DNA of 64,000 nt from Prosthecochloris sp. (GTDB lineage: Bacteria > Bacteroidota > Chlorobiia > Chlorobiales > Chlorobiaceae), in assembly GCA_015482705.2 (NCBI GenBank), contig JADMLA020000008.1:139683-203682 (forward strand). Direction: 5' to 3'. The position numbers and the translations under genes were made by a program. Numbering within the stretch: the stretch's first letter is position 1; every line of letters begins with the position of its first letter. Below, piece by piece: positions 9,039-16,798 of this stretch. A model generated the notes under the pieces. It saw only the letters and a program-made list of their open reading frames with translations, had not been told where the DNA came from and did no database searches.

Positions 9039-9434
9039 ATGTATGCTAAAGTGTTGAAAACATATAAAGGAAAAGCGGAAATCGAGATCTTCTGTACCGA
9101 AGCCTCTCAAGAAAATGTGCACTGTGGAGCATGCAGCATGGGCCAAAAGCCCTCGGCGAAACCCCAGACGGTTCTTGCCCAGAACAAGATAGAGGCAAAG
9201 CCTGGCGATATGGTCGAATGTGATCAGAAAGAACATGCGGAGGTCAAAGCAGCATTGCTGCTGCTCATCGGCCCGCTGGTACTCTTTATGATAGCGCTTG
9301 GAATAGCAAATGCCTTGAACCTCGAACTCTGGCAATCGTTTCTTACCGGCGCAGCGGTTCTTGGAGTGACATATATCGTTCTGAGATATTCGCTGAAGAA
9401 TAAAACGTATTACTACATCACAGGAATTAAATAA
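9039..9434 (+). CDS. RseC/MucC-family membrane protein heading the rnf operon
   Basis: 131 residues. The N-terminal soluble part carries cysteines in an HCGACSMGQ context; two hydrophobic helices follow (about residues 74-91 and 97-113). This matches the RseC/MucC family, whose members work with Rnf/Rsx in reducing SoxR or modulate sigma-E in proteobacteria. Position directly before rnfB (6-base gap) supports a role with the Rnf complex in the inner membrane. The ATG at 9039 lies 10 bases after AGGAGAGG; an ATG at 9032 would give only five codons. Confidence 0.8.
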   Translation: MYAKVLKTYKGKAEIEIFCTEASQENVHCGACSMGQKPSAKPQTVLAQNKIEAKPGDMVECDQKEHAEVKAALLLLIGPLVLFMIALGIANALNLELWQSFLTGAAVLGVTYIVLRYSLKNKTYYYITGIK

Positions 9435-9440
9435 CAACGC

Positions 9441-10280
9441 ATGATTAGTGAAGCATTCATACCGGCAGTTGCAAGCCTGGGCTCCGTAGCACTGACGCTC
9501 GGTCTTATAATCTTCTATGTTTCCAAAAAATTCCACGTCGAAGAAGATCCCATGGTCCTCATCGTCAATGACATTCTTCCCGGTGTCAACTGCGGAGCCT
9601 GCGGGTACCCCAGTTGCGGGCAGTTTGCCGAGGTTCTTGTCGAAACCAGGGATTCATCGATGTCCTGCCCTGTAGGCGGAGCAGACCTTGCCTCGAAGCT
9701 CGGCACGACACTTGGCATCACTATGGCTGAACCCAAACCGATAACAGCCGTCGTACTCTGTCAGGGCGACAACGATACAGCAAGACAAACCGCAGAATAT
9801 TTGGGAATACAGGACTGCTGGGCAGCAACCCAGACCTATGTCGGACCGAAACAGTGTCGCTATTCCTGTATCGGCCTCGGCTCCTGTATCGCTTTCTGCG
9901 ATTTCGATGCCATGCGTCTGGAAAACGGTCTTGTGGTCATCGATAAAGACCTTTGCACCGGCTGCGCCGCCTGTATATCAGCTTGCCCGACCGGCGTGCT
10001 TGTGATGCAGGAAAAGAAAGCGGAACGCTACTTTATAGCCTGTAATTCACATGACAAGGGTGCTGCCACAAAGAAAGCGTGCGACGCTGGTTGTATCGCC
10101 TGCCAGAAATGTGTCAAGGTTTGTGAAGACGACGCAATTGTCATCGAGAATTTCCTGGCCAGGATTATTCAGGAAAAATGCACTTCCTGTGGTAAATGTA
10201 TCGAGGTCTGTCCGACCAAGGTCAACTGTATCGTCCTTGAACAGGACCTCAATGAAGTGAAACAAAAAAAAGCCTCGTAA
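9441..10280 (+). CDS. rnfB: Ion-translocating ferredoxin oxidoreductase subunit B
   Basis: 279 residues. One N-terminal membrane helix is followed by the four-Cys motif around NCGACGYPSCGQFAEV. Further Cys clusters CRYSCIGLGSCIAFC, CTGCAACISACPTG, CIACQKCVKVC and CTSCGKCIEVCPTK would bind several [4Fe-4S] centres. RnfB takes electrons from ferredoxin and passes them into the membrane complex. It is the first subunit gene of rnfBCDGEA and abuts rnfC with no gap. Confidence 0.96.
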   Translation: MISEAFIPAVASLGSVALTLGLIIFYVSKKFHVEEDPMVLIVNDILPGVNCGACGYPSCGQFAEVLVETRDSSMSCPVGGADLASKLGTTLGITMAEPKPITAVVLCQGDNDTARQTAEYLGIQDCWAATQTYVGPKQCRYSCIGLGSCIAFCDFDAMRLENGLVVIDKDLCTGCAACISACPTGVLVMQEKKAERYFIACNSHDKGAATKKACDAGCIACQKCVKVCEDDAIVIENFLARIIQEKCTSCGKCIEVCPTKVNCIVLEQDLNEVKQKKAS

Positions 10281-11606
10281 ATGAAGACATTTAAAACGGG
10301 AGGTATACACCCTCCTGAAAAAAAGTTCACTGAAAACAGTCCCATAGAAGAGATGTCGGTTCCAACAGAACTGGCCATATCTCTCAACCAGCATCTCGGA
10401 AAACCGGCGAAACCTCTGGTAAAAGTCGGGAGCGAAGTGAAAAAAGGACAACTGATCGGTGAAGCAGACGGTTTTATCTCCGCAAACGTTCATGCAAGCA
10501 CAAGCGGCAAGGTCAAAGCCGTCAAGCCACATCCTCATCCCGGTGGCCAGTACGCTATGACCGTTTTCATCACAGCCGATGGAAAAGATGAATGGGCAGA
10601 AGGACTCGATACAGACCCGGTGGACTGGCGAAGTTTTTCGAAAGAAGAAATTATCAACAAGATAAAAGAGGGTGGAATCGTAGGCATGGGAGGAGCCGGG
10701 TTTCCGACAAATGTCAAACTCTCTCCTCCACCGGACAAACAAATCGATACCATCATTCTCAATGGTGCTGAATGCGAGCCGTTTCTGACTGCAGATCATC
10801 GCCTCATGCTCGAATCGCCCGAAGAAGTTATCGAGGGCTTGGAAATCATCGCTTCACTTTTCTCAGGACAGGCAAAAGCTTACATCGGCATCGAATCCAA
10901 TAAAAAAGATGCAATCGCAGTCCTTTCGAAGCTTGCATCACCAAAAGGCATCGAGGTTGTTTCATTAAAAACCAAGTACCCCCAGGGTGCAGAGAAACAG
11001 CTTATCAATGCAATTACCGGTAGAACTATAGAACAAGGGGAACTCCCGTTCGATAAAGGATGCCTCGTGCAGAATATCGGGACGGCCGTAGCTATTTACG
11101 AAGCTGTATGCAAAAACAAGCCTTTGGTGGACAGGATTGTAACGGTTTCCGGCCTTGAAATAGGACACCCCAAAAACATCCGTGCGGTTATCGGTACAAG
11201 TTTCAGAGATATTGCCAATTTCTGTGGTGACCCGAAAGAAAAAACCAATCAGATCATTTCCGGCGGCCCAATGATGGGTAAAGCACTCTTCACGCTCGAT
11301 GTACCGGTTGTAAAAACCACATCGGGCATTCTTTTTGTCAACAATGCCGGTATTGAAAAAGCACGCGAGCGCACCTGTATCAGATGCGGGAAATGCGTCG
11401 ATGTCTGTCCTCAGGGTCTCGCGCCATGGCTGCTCGCCAATGTTGCTCAAATCCGTGAATTTGATGAAATACAGCTCCTGGGCCTTGCAAACTGCACGGA
11501 GTGCGGCAGTTGTACATACGTCTGCCCGTCGAAACGCGAACTTGTTCACTGGATCAAATACGCCAAGGCACTAGTCAATAACCGCCAAAAACGCAAATCA
11601 GCTTAA
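10281..11606 (+). CDS. rnfC: Ion-translocating ferredoxin oxidoreductase subunit C (NADH/flavin module)
   Basis: 441 residues. The order is a barrel-sandwich N-terminus (KVGSEVKKGQLIGEADGFIS), a nucleotide/flavin-binding fold with GMGGAGFPTNVKL and NGAECEPFLTADHRLM (as in the 51-kDa subunit of complex I), an SLBB-like segment, and two [4Fe-4S] motifs CIRCGKCVDVCPQG and CTECGSCTYVCPSK. RnfC is the peripheral NAD(H)-reacting subunit. It starts directly at the rnfB stop. Rnf couples ferredoxin:NAD+ electron transfer to Na+ or H+ movement. Confidence 0.96.
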   Translation: MKTFKTGGIHPPEKKFTENSPIEEMSVPTELAISLNQHLGKPAKPLVKVGSEVKKGQLIGEADGFISANVHASTSGKVKAVKPHPHPGGQYAMTVFITADGKDEWAEGLDTDPVDWRSFSKEEIINKIKEGGIVGMGGAGFPTNVKLSPPPDKQIDTIILNGAECEPFLTADHRLMLESPEEVIEGLEIIASLFSGQAKAYIGIESNKKDAIAVLSKLASPKGIEVVSLKTKYPQGAEKQLINAITGRTIEQGELPFDKGCLVQNIGTAVAIYEAVCKNKPLVDRIVTVSGLEIGHPKNIRAVIGTSFRDIANFCGDPKEKTNQIISGGPMMGKALFTLDVPVVKTTSGILFVNNAGIEKARERTCIRCGKCVDVCPQGLAPWLLANVAQIREFDEIQLLGLANCTECGSCTYVCPSKRELVHWIKYAKALVNNRQKRKSA

Positions 11607-11625
11607 AGGCTCAGTATTACTATCT

Positions 11626-12621
11626 ATGGAATCAGTAAACCTTAAAGTTTCAAATGCACCATTCGTTCGTTCGAAAGACTCGATCGAATCGGTCATGTAC
11701 AATGTCGCCATCGCCCTTGCGCCAGCAACGGTCATGTCGGTATACCTTTTCGGCATGAAAGCCCTTGTCCTCACGACAGTCTCCATTCTCAGCTGTATAG
11801 CTTTCGAGTGGCTCATGGACAAGGCGAGAAACAAACCCAACTCCTGCCTCGACGGCAGCGCTCTTGTTACCGGTCTGCTTCTTGCATTGAACGTACCGGC
11901 GAATCTGCCGCTCTGGATGGTTATCGTCGGTTCATTTATCGCCATTGTGGCAACAAAACATGTGTTCGGAGGGTTGGGCTACAATGTTTTCAACCCGGCG
12001 CTTGTCGCCAGGGTGTTCCTGCTCATTTCGTTTCCTGCAGCGATGACAAGCTGGCCGATGCCTGTCCCCTTTTCTCTTGACATGATGGTGGATATGGAAA
12101 CCGGAGCCTCACCTCTCGGCATCCTGAAAACAGACGGTGTTCAAGCCGCGCTCGCCTCACTTTCACTCATGGATGGCTTTTATGGAACGATGACCGGCAG
12201 CCTTGGTGAAACGTCAGCCCTCGCCCTGCTTGCAGGTGCGGCATGGTTATGGTACAAGAAGTACATCACGATGTACATCCCTCTTACCATTATCGGTTCC
12301 GTCTTCTTGTTTACCGGTCTGTTTTATCTGATCGATCCGACAACCTATGCATCTCCGGTTTTCCATATGGTTACGGGTGGATTGATTCTGGGAGCATTTT
12401 TCATGGCAACCGACATGGTTACTTCTCCGCTTTCCATTCGAGGCCAACTGCTTTTCGGACTGGGTTGTGGACTCCTGACGGCCGTAATCCGCCTCTGGGG
12501 AGGGTACCCTGAAGGAATTTCATTCGCCATACTTATCATGAACTCTTTCGTCCCGCTTATCGACCGCTGGGATCTTAACGACAGAAAAGCACAACAAAAC
12601 AAGAAGCCGGAAACAAAATGA
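11626..12621 (+). CDS. rnfD: Ion-translocating ferredoxin oxidoreductase subunit D (flavinylated membrane subunit)
   Basis: 331 residues with many membrane helices; NqrB/RnfD family. The covalent FMN motif is visible at residues 156-163 as DMETGASP. It fits the D-x-x-[ST]-G-A-[ST] pattern recognised by ApbE, but with Ser162 at the acceptor position where Thr is more usual. The 3' end overlaps rnfG by four bases (ATGA). An apbE gene lies at 41.5 kb in this window. Confidence 0.94.
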   Translation: MESVNLKVSNAPFVRSKDSIESVMYNVAIALAPATVMSVYLFGMKALVLTTVSILSCIAFEWLMDKARNKPNSCLDGSALVTGLLLALNVPANLPLWMVIVGSFIAIVATKHVFGGLGYNVFNPALVARVFLLISFPAAMTSWPMPVPFSLDMMVDMETGASPLGILKTDGVQAALASLSLMDGFYGTMTGSLGETSALALLAGAAWLWYKKYITMYIPLTIIGSVFLFTGLFYLIDPTTYASPVFHMVTGGLILGAFFMATDMVTSPLSIRGQLLFGLGCGLLTAVIRLWGGYPEGISFAILIMNSFVPLIDRWDLNDRKAQQNKKPETK

Positions 12622-13163
12622 GACCAATAATTATCCTTACTATTGTCGGTATCCTGAGCGCCACCCTGCTTGCTGTCGTGGAAGACCTCACACGTGAACC
12701 TATAGCGGTTGCCAAAGAGCAGATGAAACGAAAAGCAATCGAACAGATTTTTCCGTTTACCTTTGACAGCCTGAACACGGTTACAACCGAGCAAACGACC
12801 TTTTACGAAGCATATAACCAGGACAACACGCTCGAAGGTATTGCTGTCGAGACATCTACAGAGGAAGGCTACAGCGGACTTATTGAAATCCTCCTCGGAG
12901 TCTCTCCCGAGCAGAAAATCCTTGGCTACAAAGTTCTTTATCACCGCGAAACTCCCGGTCTCGGTGATAAGATCGACAAACCTAAATTCAAAGAGCAGTT
13001 CAAGGGGCGCACACTTGAAAACACCAACTGGACGGTCAAAAAGGACGGTGGAGACATCGACGAACTCACTGCCGCAACGATCTCCTCGAAAGCCGTTGCC
13101 AATGCTGTCGTCAAAGGCCTTGAATACATTAACGAGCAATACCCTAAATCTTCAGTAGAATGA
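12618..13163 (+). CDS. rnfG: Ion-translocating ferredoxin oxidoreductase subunit G (FMN-binding)
   Basis: 181 residues with one N-terminal membrane anchor (IIILTIVGILSATLLAVV) and an FMN-binding domain facing the periplasm. The flavinylation site reads DELTAATISS (residues 148-157), so Thr154 is the likely FMN acceptor; the usual Gly of the motif is Ala here. GYKVLYHRETPGLGDKI is the conserved segment before it. It overlaps rnfD and rnfE by four bases each. Confidence 0.94.
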   Translation: MRPIIILTIVGILSATLLAVVEDLTREPIAVAKEQMKRKAIEQIFPFTFDSLNTVTTEQTTFYEAYNQDNTLEGIAVETSTEEGYSGLIEILLGVSPEQKILGYKVLYHRETPGLGDKIDKPKFKEQFKGRTLENTNWTVKKDGGDIDELTAATISSKAVANAVVKGLEYINEQYPKSSVE

Positions 13164-13765
13164 ACGAAGCGTTAAATATTTTCACCAGAGGGTTTGTCAG
13201 AGAAAACCCTGTTACAAAGATGCTCCTCGGGCTCTGTCCCGTGCTTGCCGTCACAACTTCGGCAGTCAACGGTCTGGGCATGGGACTGGCAACAACATTT
13301 GTCCTTCTCGGCTCGAATGTTGTCATAGCCCTGGCATCCAAAGCAATACCCAACACTGTCAGAATACCGTCGTTTATTCTGGTTATCGCAACCTTTGTGA
13401 CCATTGTCGATCTACTGATTCAGGCGTTTTCTCCCGAGCTGAACCAGTCGCTCGGCATCTTTATTCCGCTGATCGTGGTAAACTGCATGATTCTCGGCAG
13501 AGCTGAAGCGTTTGCCAGCCGAAACGGTCTCTGGTACTCGATCATCGATGCTATCGGGATGGGGCTCGGCTTTACCTTTGCCCTGCTTCTGCTCTCGATA
13601 TTCCGTGAAGTCCTCGGTTCCGGAACGATATTCAATATCCCGCTTGTCGGTGAAGATGCCAGTACGATACTTGTCTTCGCACTGCCTCCCGGCGCATTTG
13701 CCGGTCTGGGGCTGATCATTGCCGGGCTCAATTCACTTGAAAAGAAAATGGGAGATAAGAAATGA
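13160..13765 (+). CDS. rnfE: Ion-translocating ferredoxin oxidoreductase subunit E
   Basis: 201 residues, about six membrane helices, NqrD/RnfE family. Landmarks are NPVTKMLLGLCPVLAVTTSA near the N-terminus and IPLIVVNCMILGRAEAFA in the middle; the cysteines in these segments match those that coordinate the in-membrane iron centre in Nqr/Rnf. It overlaps rnfG and rnfA by four bases. Confidence 0.95.
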   Translation: MNEALNIFTRGFVRENPVTKMLLGLCPVLAVTTSAVNGLGMGLATTFVLLGSNVVIALASKAIPNTVRIPSFILVIATFVTIVDLLIQAFSPELNQSLGIFIPLIVVNCMILGRAEAFASRNGLWYSIIDAIGMGLGFTFALLLLSIFREVLGSGTIFNIPLVGEDASTILVFALPPGAFAGLGLIIAGLNSLEKKMGDKK

Positions 13766-14349
13766 ATGAAATATCAGGACTTCTACTTGTCATAGTCAGC
13801 GCGATATTTGTCAATAATGTCGTTTTTGCCCGTTTTCTCGGCATCTGTCCTTACCTCGGAGTTTCGAGAAAGTTGGATACCGCCCTCGGCATGGGCTTTG
13901 CCGTAACCTTCGTAATGACTATCGCCACTGCCATCGGGTACGTACTGCATTACGGGATACTGGTGCCTTTCAAAATAGAGTTCATGCAGACGATCATGTT
14001 TATCCTCGTGATCGCTTCTCTTGTTCAGCTTGTTGAAATCGTTCTGAAGAAAGTGAGCAAGTCACTCTACAACTCGCTTGGGATTTTCCTGCCGCTGATT
14101 ACCACAAACTGTGCTATCCTCGGTGTTGCCTTGATTGCCATACAGGAAGATTACTCGTTCGTAACCTCCGTGGTATTCGCTTTTTTTTCGGCAATGGGCT
14201 TTATCCTCGCCATTCTCCTGTTTGCAGGTATCAGGGAAAAACTCGAAGAAGCCGACGTACCGAAACCCTTCAAAAACGTCCCGATAGGATTCATTTCAGC
14301 AGCGATCCTTTCCCTCGCCTTCATGGGTTTCTCGGGCTTGGTGAAATAA
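13762..14349 (+). CDS. rnfA: Ion-translocating ferredoxin oxidoreductase subunit A
   Basis: 195 residues, about six membrane helices, NqrE/RnfA family and paralogous to RnfE with inverted topology. FLGICPYLGVSR and LPLITTNCAILGVAL carry the conserved cysteines for the iron centre shared with RnfE. It is the last gene of the rnf operon; a convergent terminator follows 30 bases later. Confidence 0.95.
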   Translation: MNEISGLLLVIVSAIFVNNVVFARFLGICPYLGVSRKLDTALGMGFAVTFVMTIATAIGYVLHYGILVPFKIEFMQTIMFILVIASLVQLVEIVLKKVSKSLYNSLGIFLPLITTNCAILGVALIAIQEDYSFVTSVVFAFFSAMGFILAILLFAGIREKLEEADVPKPFKNVPIGFISAAILSLAFMGFSGLVK

Positions 14350-14379
14350 AGTTTACTGGAACGCAGAACAATAATGAAT

Positions 14380-14421
14380 AAAAGGACCTCTTTCAGAAAT
14401 CAGGAAGCGGTCCTTTTGTTT
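14380..14421. terminator. Bidirectional terminator between rnfA and the convergent GNAT gene
   Basis: AAAAGGACC (14380-14388) pairs with GGTCCTTTT (14409-14417); the loop holds a smaller CTTTC/GGAAG pairing. The right arm runs into a T-rich tract for rnf, and the left A-run serves the minus-strand gene, whose stop codon lies inside the loop. Confidence 0.8.
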
Positions 14422-15032
14422 TGGGTTTGAACATTCAGTTCCATTGTCGTAGAGCCACCAAACCCCAAAAGCCATCGTAAATAAGGAAACCGTTGAGTCC
14501 CGACAGCTCCGAAGCCGACACGTTCATATAATTTCTTGGCTTTTGGATTGGTATCGATAACATCGAGACGAACCTTTTCGTACTTGTTTTTTTCTGCATA
14601 AACGACCAATTCATCCAGCAGCTTTCCGCCGATCCCCACGCCCCGAAAATCACGATGAACGGCGATACCATCCATCAGCAGCACTCCCTTTTCGGATGTT
14701 CTCTCATAGAAACTGAATATCACAGCAGCCCAACTACCCGCGACAAATCCCAGCAAAGAAATCAGCTCCTCATACGTCATTCCCCCGGTAAACGAACCTT
14801 TTACGGTGTGAAAGCCTGCAATTCCCACAAGTTTGTCGCCAGCAATGGCAACGAAAGCATGGTCACGCTGAAAACAACGCTTCAGGAGAGACCGTCGTAT
14901 TTTTTTGGAGCGAACAGCGACCTTGAACTTTTGACCAAAAGCTTCGTCATAAAGAGTAGCTGCGCATTCACGATGTACCTCGGGCAATCCCTGCTGAAAT
15001 ATCAATCCGTCAAGATGCATTACAGAAGTCAT
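14400..15032 (-). CDS. GNAT-family N-acetyltransferase
   Basis: 210 residues. The acetyl-CoA site is seen at LLMDGIAVHRDFRGVGIGG (R-x-x-G-x-G/A loop), followed by LLDELVVYAEKNKYEKVRLD and the C-terminal DTNPKAKKLYERVGF motif typical of GNAT enzymes. The substrate is unknown. The gene converges on rnfA and stands alone. Confidence 0.85.
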   Translation of the reverse strand: MTSVMHLDGLIFQQGLPEVHRECAATLYDEAFGQKFKVAVRSKKIRRSLLKRCFQRDHAFVAIAGDKLVGIAGFHTVKGSFTGGMTYEELISLLGFVAGSWAAVIFSFYERTSEKGVLLMDGIAVHRDFRGVGIGGKLLDELVVYAEKNKYEKVRLDVIDTNPKAKKLYERVGFGAVGTQRFPYLRWLLGFGGSTTMELNVQTQNKRTAS

Positions 15033-15115
15033 AAAGTTCCAATCCTAAAGATGCCGCCTCTCTGATCTCGTACCGAAAATTTTGTACGTTCTTTTCCATC
15101 AGAAGACATTCTTGA

Positions 15116-15610
15116 TCAGCGCTTTTTAACGCTCATGCAGATTTCAATAATGTGATGCTTTTCAGGATGCTCTTCAGGGTTGTTCAGATAGATCTCATAA
15201 CTCGGTCTCGACATATCCACCATCTCCTGACCGTCTTCCTGTATCCACTCTGCCAGCATCTCCCATGCCATACCATATTCCTCGGGACCTTCCAGTTCAG
15301 CATCCATGACAACATAACGTCCTCCGGGAAGAACGTTTCTTTGAATATCACCGTCAACCTCGGCGCCAGCGGGGATGCTCATGCAGCATTGGAGCGTCAG
15401 TTCGTCAGGAGGAGTTGTTTCAGGATCATCCTGGTATGCCGATAAAAAAACCGTTTCAGGCCCCATAAATCCTTTCGGAGCTGCCCATTCCCCAAGCTTG
15501 TCGAACAGGTTCGCAAAAACCTGTGCATTGCCAACATAGTTACCTGTAAAGGATACACATGCCACATCCCTTTCGGCCAATTCCTTGATTTGCGGCTTTT
15601 CGTTTTTCAT
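15116..15610 (-). CDS. GyrI-like small-molecule-binding domain protein
   Basis: 164 residues matching the GyrI-like/SOUL-related effector domain: start IKELAERDVACVSFTGNY, middle DDPETTPPDELTLQCCMSIP, and LPGGRYVVMDAELEGPEEY. Stand-alone proteins of this type bind or hydrolyse small hydrophobic compounds or affect gyrase (SbmC). A strong AAGGAGGT site precedes the ATG. It lies downstream of the pyrophosphatase gene on the same strand, 49 bases away. Confidence 0.78.
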   Translation of the reverse strand: MKNEKPQIKELAERDVACVSFTGNYVGNAQVFANLFDKLGEWAAPKGFMGPETVFLSAYQDDPETTPPDELTLQCCMSIPAGAEVDGDIQRNVLPGGRYVVMDAELEGPEEYGMAWEMLAEWIQEDGQEMVDMSRPSYEIYLNNPEEHPEKHHIIEICMSVKKR

Positions 15611-15659
15611 GATACCTCCTTGTCTTGAATTAATCCGATGTGAGCTTCAATGGTACAGA

Positions 15660-16373
15660 TCATTTTTCAGCCGATACCTCCTGTTCCGAATAAGCTTCAA
15701 TTGCCTTCTCCAATACCTTTCTCGCCTCTTCTTCGTCAGCGATACCGCCTGATTCCATAACTCCGGTTCCCTTGTAATTTGAAAACCAGAGATCAAGAAT
15801 ATGAAGAACCCCCCTATAGCGGTCCTCCATTTCCTCAAGCGACCCGATGTCTGCAAAATGAGAATTTTGCATCACTGCAATCAGTTTATCATCCTGTTCA
15901 CCTCCATCGAGCATTTTCAATATACCGATGAGTCTTGCTTGTACAACCGTACCTCTTGACACTGCAGGCCCGAGAACGATAACGTCCAACGGATCACCAT
16001 CCCCGCCATGTTCTTCAGAGAGCAGTGTTCGCGGTACCATTCCATAATTACCCGGATAGCCGAGGTAGTTCACAATACGCGGTTTTTCTTCTCTGAATTC
16101 CCACTCGAGATTTCCACTTTCCTTGTCAACCTCCCATTTCTCAGAGGTACCCGCAGGGATTTCAACAACAACCTGTATATCGCCATGTTCTGTTTCGGGT
16201 TTGTAATCAGAATAAAAATTTTTATCCCCAACCAGCATGTATTGACCATTCCGGCTCAAACCTGGGGCATGATCCTGAACACGGCCCTGCCGTTGAGGAT
16301 TTCCACAACTTACAAGATAAATCAACAAAAAAGCTGGCCAACCCTGTGAAAAGAAAAAACGGCACAATCTCAC
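15660..16373 (-). CDS. Family I inorganic pyrophosphatase with a lipoprotein signal
   Basis: 237 residues, clearly longer than the ~175 of cytosolic enzymes. The catalytic core is intact: DGDPLDV at 125-131 (equivalent to E. coli Asp65/67/70) and D156-x4-D161-x-K163 in the MLDGGEQDDKL segment (Asp97/102, Lys104). The extra N-terminus has a basic start, a hydrophobic core and lipobox L-V-S-C with Cys23, so the enzyme is probably exported and lipid-anchored rather than cytoplasmic. It starts at a GTG with no clear ribosome site. It is divergent from a TonB receptor and phytase, suggesting use of external phosphate esters. Localisation is inference. Confidence 0.85.
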   Translation of the reverse strand: MRLCRFFFSQGWPAFLLIYLVSCGNPQRQGRVQDHAPGLSRNGQYMLVGDKNFYSDYKPETEHGDIQVVVEIPAGTSEKWEVDKESGNLEWEFREEKPRIVNYLGYPGNYGMVPRTLLSEEHGGDGDPLDVIVLGPAVSRGTVVQARLIGILKMLDGGEQDDKLIAVMQNSHFADIGSLEEMEDRYRGVLHILDLWFSNYKGTGVMESGGIADEEEARKVLEKAIEAYSEQEVSAEK

Positions 16374-16798
16374 AGCACTTTTTGGTTATAGCGTTTAAAA
16401 CAGGCACATCATCTCAATGGAACGTCTATTTATCACCATGAGAGATTCAAGAGCATGGCGATAAAAACCGGAACGTAGACAGAGTATATGAGTATTTTGA
16501 CCACCGCTCAACGAAGCGATTGAAACGCTGAATGAATAATAAAAAATGCCAAAAAAAGAAAACGATTCCTCTCTGAAACCAAAGGTTTTGTAACGAAAAT
16601 TTTTCATCATTTGCCGCTGGCAATCACATGGCCCCATATGAAGAGTTAATCTCATTTTACGATTTCACAATCCCTTAACGCTTCCTTTGCATAATTGTTA
16701 CAAGGGAATATTTGCTGGAATATCCAAAAGAGATATTCTATTTGCGTCAAGAAATCCTCTCCTCTCTTCAGGGTTCTCCAATTCAAAAAAGCAGCATA
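16374..16798. other. Intergenic region between divergent pyrophosphatase and TonB-receptor genes
   Basis: About 425 bases, AT-rich. It must contain both divergent promoters. I see no convincing Pho box, Fur box or terminator. Open frames here on both strands look like chance. Confidence 0.5.

Noticed and set aside
16395..16655. 86-codon minus-strand frame upstream of the pyrophosphatase
   Set aside because: Composition looks random (rich in Phe, Ser, Cys) and it occupies the promoter region.
16374..16798. Pho box or Fur box controlling the receptor/phytase/pyrophosphatase genes
   Set aside because: Only isolated half-matches (such as TTGTTACAA) were seen; none with proper spacing.
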